From contig JAKQKQ010000155.1 of NCBI GenBank assembly GCA_029560585.1, positions 36,902 to 100,901 on the forward strand: 64,000 nucleotides of DNA, in the 5' to 3' direction. The position numbers and the translations under genes were made by a program. This stretch comes from Verrucomicrobiota bacterium (GTDB lineage Bacteria > Verrucomicrobiota > Verrucomicrobiia > JADLBR01). This document shows, piece after piece, positions 60,491 through 64,000 of this stretch. Numbering within the stretch: position 1 is the first letter of the stretch; every line of letters starts with the position of its first letter. The notes under the pieces are model-generated. The model did no database searches. It was not told the DNA's origin and saw only the letters and a program-made list of their open reading frames with translations.

Positions 60491-61815
60491 TAAGTTTCGC
60501 TCAGTCCCAGCGGGCGCCCGTATCCGACGAAGCGCCCCTTGATGTGCCCAAAACCCAGCCACGTGGAATAGCCGCCCGCCGGAGCCTCCGGGTCAAAGAG
60601 GTAAACGTCGGGCCCGCCCTCGGTCCGCCCGTCGCGCCCCGTGCCGTGCGATTGCGAGCCCGCCATCAGGAGATTTCCGTCTCGGGTGCGGCCGAGGTAA
60701 ACCATGACGTGGGTCACCGGCGGATTCCGTTTGGGTTTGTAGGTGTGCTCCCAGAACAGGAGATCGCCGGGACGCATTCGCTCGGCGAGGTAGGCGGTCA
60801 GCGCATCGCCCTCAAGGTCTGGGGGAATCCGCCATGCGAGGCGCCGCTGGCTCAGGAAGTAATACTGGTCCGAGGCCGTGCGTCCGATGTCGATACCGGC
60901 CACGCGCCTATAAAGGTAGCGGGACGTGTTCGAGCAGTCCATGACCCACGCCTGCGGTTCGCCGGGAGGCCGCCAGCGCTGCGCGTAGCGAATGCGGCGC
61001 GCGGCCAACGAGTCTGTCTCTCGGGAGAACGCTGCAGCAATTGTGGCCGCCCGGCCGGGCCCATTGTCGCGTTGCGCGCCGGGCGATGGGGTCTTAGGGG
61101 CGGGCTGGGGAGTTGTCGGCGGCGTCTCGGTGGGCGGCGGTGGCGCGACGAGCGGCGAAGGCACCGAGGGCGGTATGATCGCAGGGCGCCCGCCTGGGGC
61201 ACTCGGTGCCGCAGGGGCCTGCGCCCTCGGTGGAATCGTGAGGATCTGGCCTATCTGCAAGGCATTGGATTTCAGTTTATTGGCCTGGCGGATCTCCTGA
61301 ACCGACACGTCGTGCGCCCGCGCGATGTCCCACAGTGTGTCGCCTTGACGGACCATATACTGGCCAGGTCCCAACGGTGCGGCCGCGGGCGAAGACGAGG
61401 GCGCTGGCGCGCCTGGGGCTACCTTGGGTTGCTTGGGGGGAATCTTGAGCACTTGGCCGATCGAAAGTCGATCCGACTTCATCCCGTTCACCTGTAGGAT
61501 GACATCGACCGGAACGCCGAATCTCTTGCCTATCTTCCAGAGGGAATCGCCACTCTTCACGGTGTAGTCCGTGAGATCGCCCGTAACGCCCGGTGCCGCC
61601 GGCGTTTGGGCGGCCGCGGATGGAGCGGATTCCGCCGGTGCGGGCGGCGGATTGGTCGGCACGGTGATCGCCATCTGGATCGTGACGGGTTCTTGGGGGG
61701 CTGCTGGTCGCACAGGCGTGGGCGTGACCACGTCGGTCAATGGTGCATTTGCCTGGCCATGCATCATCACGACTCCCGCCAGCAACAGGACTACGGACGA
61801 CGTTACCCTTTGCAT
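60490..61815 (-). CDS. LysM and NlpC/P60-type cell-wall hydrolase
   Basis: A 441-residue exported hydrolase. Signal MQRVTSSVVLLLAGVVMMHG is followed by a proline/alanine-rich linker, LysM 1 at about 83-125 (YTVKSGDSLWKIGKRFGVPV), LysM 2 at about 153-197 (YMVRQGDTLWDIARAHDVSV), a second proline-rich linker, and a C-terminal NlpC/P60-like domain. The last holds the likely nucleophile in MDCSNTSRYLYR near 293 and the histidine in THVMVYLG. It would bind peptidoglycan through LysM and cut stem-peptide bonds. ATG 61815 fits the signal peptide. It is divergent from tatA. Confidence 0.87.
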   Translation of the reverse strand: MQRVTSSVVLLLAGVVMMHGQANAPLTDVVTPTPVRPAAPQEPVTIQMAITVPTNPPPAPAESAPSAAAQTPAAPGVTGDLTDYTVKSGDSLWKIGKRFGVPVDVILQVNGMKSDRLSIGQVLKIPPKQPKVAPGAPAPSSSPAAAPLGPGQYMVRQGDTLWDIARAHDVSVQEIRQANKLKSNALQIGQILTIPPRAQAPAAPSAPGGRPAIIPPSVPSPLVAPPPPTETPPTTPQPAPKTPSPGAQRDNGPGRAATIAAAFSRETDSLAARRIRYAQRWRPPGEPQAWVMDCSNTSRYLYRRVAGIDIGRTASDQYYFLSQRRLAWRIPPDLEGDALTAYLAERMRPGDLLFWEHTYKPKRNPPVTHVMVYLGRTRDGNLLMAGSQSHGTGRDGRTEGGPDVYLFDPEAPAGGYSTWLGFGHIKGRFVGYGRPLGLSET

Positions 61816-61960
61816 AGGTGTAATTTAGCAAATCCTGGACATTTTTGTACTTAAATCTTTTCTCGATCCAGCCTCTGGCATAGGCGGCCGTCCGATGGCC
61901 GGGCGCACGCGCACATATTCAATTTGCCGAACCATCCGGAGGGTGTTAGGGTTCCGCGCA

Positions 61961-62206
61961 ATGGAATTCATGCCTCAATTGGCGATAGGGCTGCCCGGCG
62001 GGCCCGAGTGGATGTTTATTATTTTCGTGGTCCTGCTGCTCTTCGGTGCGAAGAAGCTGCCGGAGCTGGCGCGTGGACTCGGCAAGAGCATCGGCGAGTT
62101 CAAGAAGGCCCGCGAGGAATTCGAGGGCGAGATCCACAGGGCCGCCGACGAAGAAGATAAGAGGAAGATCCGCGCCCCCGAGGGCGAGAATCACAAGGCC
62201 GCCTAG
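61961..62206 (+). CDS. tatA: Sec-independent protein translocase TatA/E
   Basis: An 81-residue protein with the TatA plan: a short N terminus, one membrane helix (EWMFIIFVVLLLFGAKKLPE), the conserved hinge FGAKKLPELARGLGKS, an amphipathic helix, and a charged tail (EGEIHRAADEEDKRKIR). It forms the pore-like oligomer of twin-arginine export, which the Gfo/Idh/MocA protein in this window would use. ATG 61961 is likely; ATG 61970 would remove three residues. No tatB or tatC is adjacent. Its stop overlaps by four bases with the stop of the convergent MFS gene. Confidence 0.92.
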   Translation: MEFMPQLAIGLPGGPEWMFIIFVVLLLFGAKKLPELARGLGKSIGEFKKAREEFEGEIHRAADEEDKRKIRAPEGENHKAA

Positions 62207-63558
62207 TCGCTGACTCCCGCCCCACCGGCGGGCCTGATCCAACTGCCGCGGAGGTGCGCGCGGAACGCAATTGCGAATGCCACGGATGCGCACGCGCAAA
62301 ACCAACCGAGGTCCCCGATCATCTCGCCCGCGCCGCGCCACGTGAGCAGCCTCCCGTCGAGGTTGATGGCCACCGCCGCCAGGAAAAACAGGTAATTCCA
62401 CGCCGAGCGCGCCGCGAAAAGCCGCCCCTGCGATGCGCCGGGCACGTGCGCTTGAAGGCGCGCGTCCACGGGGATGTTCAGCAGGGCCCCTGCGGCCCCG
62501 ACGGCGGCGCACCCGATCGCTGCCGCCAGAAACGATGTGGCGGACGAGAACCCCACGAAACACAGGCCCAGCGCGCCCAGCATCATCACGGGCAGCCCCT
62601 TCCAATGGGCGAGTCTCCAGAAGCGTCCCGACACGAACACGCCCGTCACCAGCCCCGCCGCCAGCGCCATCAGCAGCAGCACCAGCCCCAGGAGCCGCGT
62701 TTCCACGACCGGTTCTTTGAACCCCAGGGAAACCGCCCATCGCGCGAAGACCGACACCGCGCGCCGCAGCAGGGATAGATCGAGGTCGTTCGCGGCGCGC
62801 TCGAGCACGAAGACCAGAAATAGCCCCGCCACGAATTGGGATATGCCGTTGAGAAGGAACATCAGCCGCACCACGGAATCGCGCCACACCGATGCCAGCG
62901 TCCGCCAGATGTCGGACCACGTGGCCCTGCCCTCGCCTTCAATAGCCGCCGCGACGAGTGGCCGATCGATGCGCGCCACCAGCACCGCAGATATCGCGAA
63001 GCCCACGGCCGCGATCAGGAAACTGCTCCGCTCCCCGAAGATCGCGACCAGGAATCCCGCGCAGCCGCCCGCGAGGCTCGCGATCACGCCGATCGTCGTC
63101 ACCAGCGCATTGGCCGCCACGATCTGCCGTGGCCCGACCAGCAGCGGTATGGACGCCTGGCGCGCCGGGATGAAGAAACCCGTCATCAGCCCCGCCACCG
63201 CAATCAGCCCGAAGATCAGTGGCACCGATCGGGTCGCGTACCAGATCCCCAGCATCGCCAGCACCAGGAAGGCGCGCGCCAAATCGGCGAACACCATCAC
63301 CGCCCTCCGGCTGTGCCGGTCCACAAAGGCCCCGATCCACGGGGTGAGCAGCACCGTCAGGCACATCCCGCTGAAGAGGACGCGCGCGCTCTCTCGCCCC
63401 ACCCCCGCACCCTCCTGTGGGCTGAGTTTCAGAACCACGTACAGCAGAGCGAACTGGTAGAACCGGTCCCCGATCGACGCGATCACCTGCCCGATCCACA
63501 GGAGCCGGAAGTTCCGGATCGCGAGCACCTCGCGGAATCTGGGGCGCGCCCCGCTCAA
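62203..63558 (-). CDS. Major facilitator superfamily permease
   Basis: A 451-residue membrane transporter with about 10-12 hydrophobic segments. The N-terminal half begins REVLAIRNFRLLWIGQVIAS, the usual drug-efflux-type MFS start, then WIGAFVDRHSRRAVMVFADL matching the loop between helices 2 and 3. Later segments include LIFGLIAVAGLMTGFFIPAR and VTTIGVIASLAGGCAGFLVA. The C-terminal half ends with LGWFCACASVAFAIAFRAHL. Substrate is unknown. No ATG fits; TTG 63558 follows a GGAG at suitable distance, while the longer frame runs into dispersed repeats. It converges on tatA. Confidence 0.82.
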   Translation of the reverse strand: MSGARPRFREVLAIRNFRLLWIGQVIASIGDRFYQFALLYVVLKLSPQEGAGVGRESARVLFSGMCLTVLLTPWIGAFVDRHSRRAVMVFADLARAFLVLAMLGIWYATRSVPLIFGLIAVAGLMTGFFIPARQASIPLLVGPRQIVAANALVTTIGVIASLAGGCAGFLVAIFGERSSFLIAAVGFAISAVLVARIDRPLVAAAIEGEGRATWSDIWRTLASVWRDSVVRLMFLLNGISQFVAGLFLVFVLERAANDLDLSLLRRAVSVFARWAVSLGFKEPVVETRLLGLVLLLMALAAGLVTGVFVSGRFWRLAHWKGLPVMMLGALGLCFVGFSSATSFLAAAIGCAAVGAAGALLNIPVDARLQAHVPGASQGRLFAARSAWNYLFFLAAVAINLDGRLLTWRGAGEMIGDLGWFCACASVAFAIAFRAHLRGSWIRPAGGAGVSD

Positions 63559-63672
63559 AACGGTCTCCGCGTCGCTGTCCTTTGCGTCACCGGCATCGCA
63601 TGAGCATAGGCAAGACGCCCACCCGCGCACGGTTTTTTGGGGACCATGACTCGAGAATCCAGACACCGAATC

Positions 63673-63764
63673 GTAGAAGCCTGCTTGCAGGCGACGCGCA
63701 ATCGCGCGCAAGCGCGCTCCTACGAGGCGATCGCATGCGCAATCGCGCGCAAAACGCGCTCCTA
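63673..63764 (-). repeat. Two-hairpin dispersed repeat, copy 3 and partial copy
   Basis: Inverted relative to the copies at 37166 and 60372. The first unit spans about 63673-63723 and ends CAAGCGCGCTCCTAC. A half-unit follows with CGCAATCGCGCGCAAAACGC. The preceding ACTCGAGAATCCAGACACCG is the reverse complement of sequence after the other copies. Confidence 0.75.
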
Positions 63765-63857
63765 CGTCTCATTGTCGCCCCCGGTGGGATCTGAGTTCCT
63801 GATCGCCTGGGAGCGATGCCAGTCACCCTGGCCGACGAGAGTCCCGTCAGATGGCTT

Positions 63858-63898
63858 AGCCTGCATATTTCACGCTTCCGCGTGAAAATATGCAGGCT
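63858..63898. repeat. AGCCTGCATATTT/AAATATGCAGGCT hairpin
   Basis: Arms AGCCTGCATATTTCACGC and GCGTGAAAATATGCAGGCT pair almost fully around a four-base TTCC loop. It is about 40 bases long. The decayed version is at 60453-60490. Confidence 0.75.
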
Positions 63899-64000
63899 CA
63901 AAGGAAAACCGCGCTCCGAAGAACGCGACTTTGAAGGGTCTGGGGCCACCAGTCCGCGAGACACACTCCGCAACCGCGAAAAAACCCAGTCTTTGCCTGA

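Larger units (their letters stand above)
63559..64000. other. Repeat cluster at the window end
   Basis: This 442 bp stretch has no recognised gene. It holds an inverted copy of the two-hairpin repeat (63673-63723), a partial second unit (63724-63764) and a complete TATTTCACGC hairpin (63858-63898). The last 100 bases show nothing recognisable. A gene continuing beyond the window cannot be excluded. Confidence 0.6.

Overview
The window is a 64 kb piece of a GC-rich bacterial chromosome (roughly two thirds G+C by eye). No rRNA, tRNA, CRISPR array or autonomous transposase was seen. The gene content suggests the PVC superphylum (Verrucomicrobiota, Lentisphaerota/Kiritimatiellota, Planctomycetota) or a neighbouring candidate phylum such as Sumerlaeota or Hydrogenedentota. 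Pointers are secreted right-handed beta-helix proteins, a Tat-exported Gfo/Idh/MocA oxidoreductase beside a DUF1080 protein, a secreted FAD oxidoreductase next to a PAS-AraC regulator, an HzsA-related cytochrome, SUMF1-domain proteins and several large secreted glycan-active proteins. Taxonomy is inferred from these families, not from a marker gene.

Layout. 1-2 kb: cyclopropane fatty acid synthase and a ubiquitin-like/Mut7-C RNase. 2-7.7 kb: two translationally coupled secreted beta-helix proteins. 7.7-15.1 kb: two ATP-grasp ligases, an asparagine synthetase, a GT-B glycosyltransferase and a Mur-type ligase, which together look like a pathway for an amide-linked conjugate or envelope polymer. 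15.5-23.4 kb: FAD oxidoreductase, PAS-AraC regulator, Gfo/Idh/MocA plus DUF1080 pair, TerB-like protein and a secreted glycosidase-like protein. 23.9-28.5 kb: orphan Tat-signal remnant, GT2, VanX-type dipeptidase, DUF4412-like protein and a GT87-like membrane mannosyltransferase. 28.9-37 kb: acetolactate synthase, PAS protein, aldo/keto reductase with the HzsA-related dihaem protein, a GxxExxY cassette inside inverted repeats, and an alpha/beta hydrolase. 37.4-43 kb: tandem GATase1 protein, secreted repeat protein and a glycosidase-like protein. 43-48.5 kb: a mobile-looking zone with three copies or ends of a MITE-like element bracketing a SUMF1 duplication and a lower-GC marR plus QueG-like/SCP2 island. 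48.6-64 kb: alpha-galactosidase, NADP-isocitrate dehydrogenase, GH123-like pair, GT4 and OmpA-like genes, MTHF synthetase, metallo-beta-lactamase-fold hydrolase, LysM-NlpC/P60 hydrolase, TatA and an MFS permease.

Two themes stand out. One is glycan use: export by Sec and Tat, oxidation by Gfo/Idh and FAD enzymes, a DUF1080 hydrolase, GH36 and GH123-like proteins. The other is an unusually dense set of dispersed palindromic repeats in the gaps. At least seven families are visible, and one shows compensatory base changes that preserve three consecutive hairpins.

Most assignments rest on motifs read by eye. Start codons were chosen from Shine-Dalgarno-like sequences, signal peptides and repeat boundaries, and several are marked uncertain. 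Repeat coordinates may be off by one or two bases.
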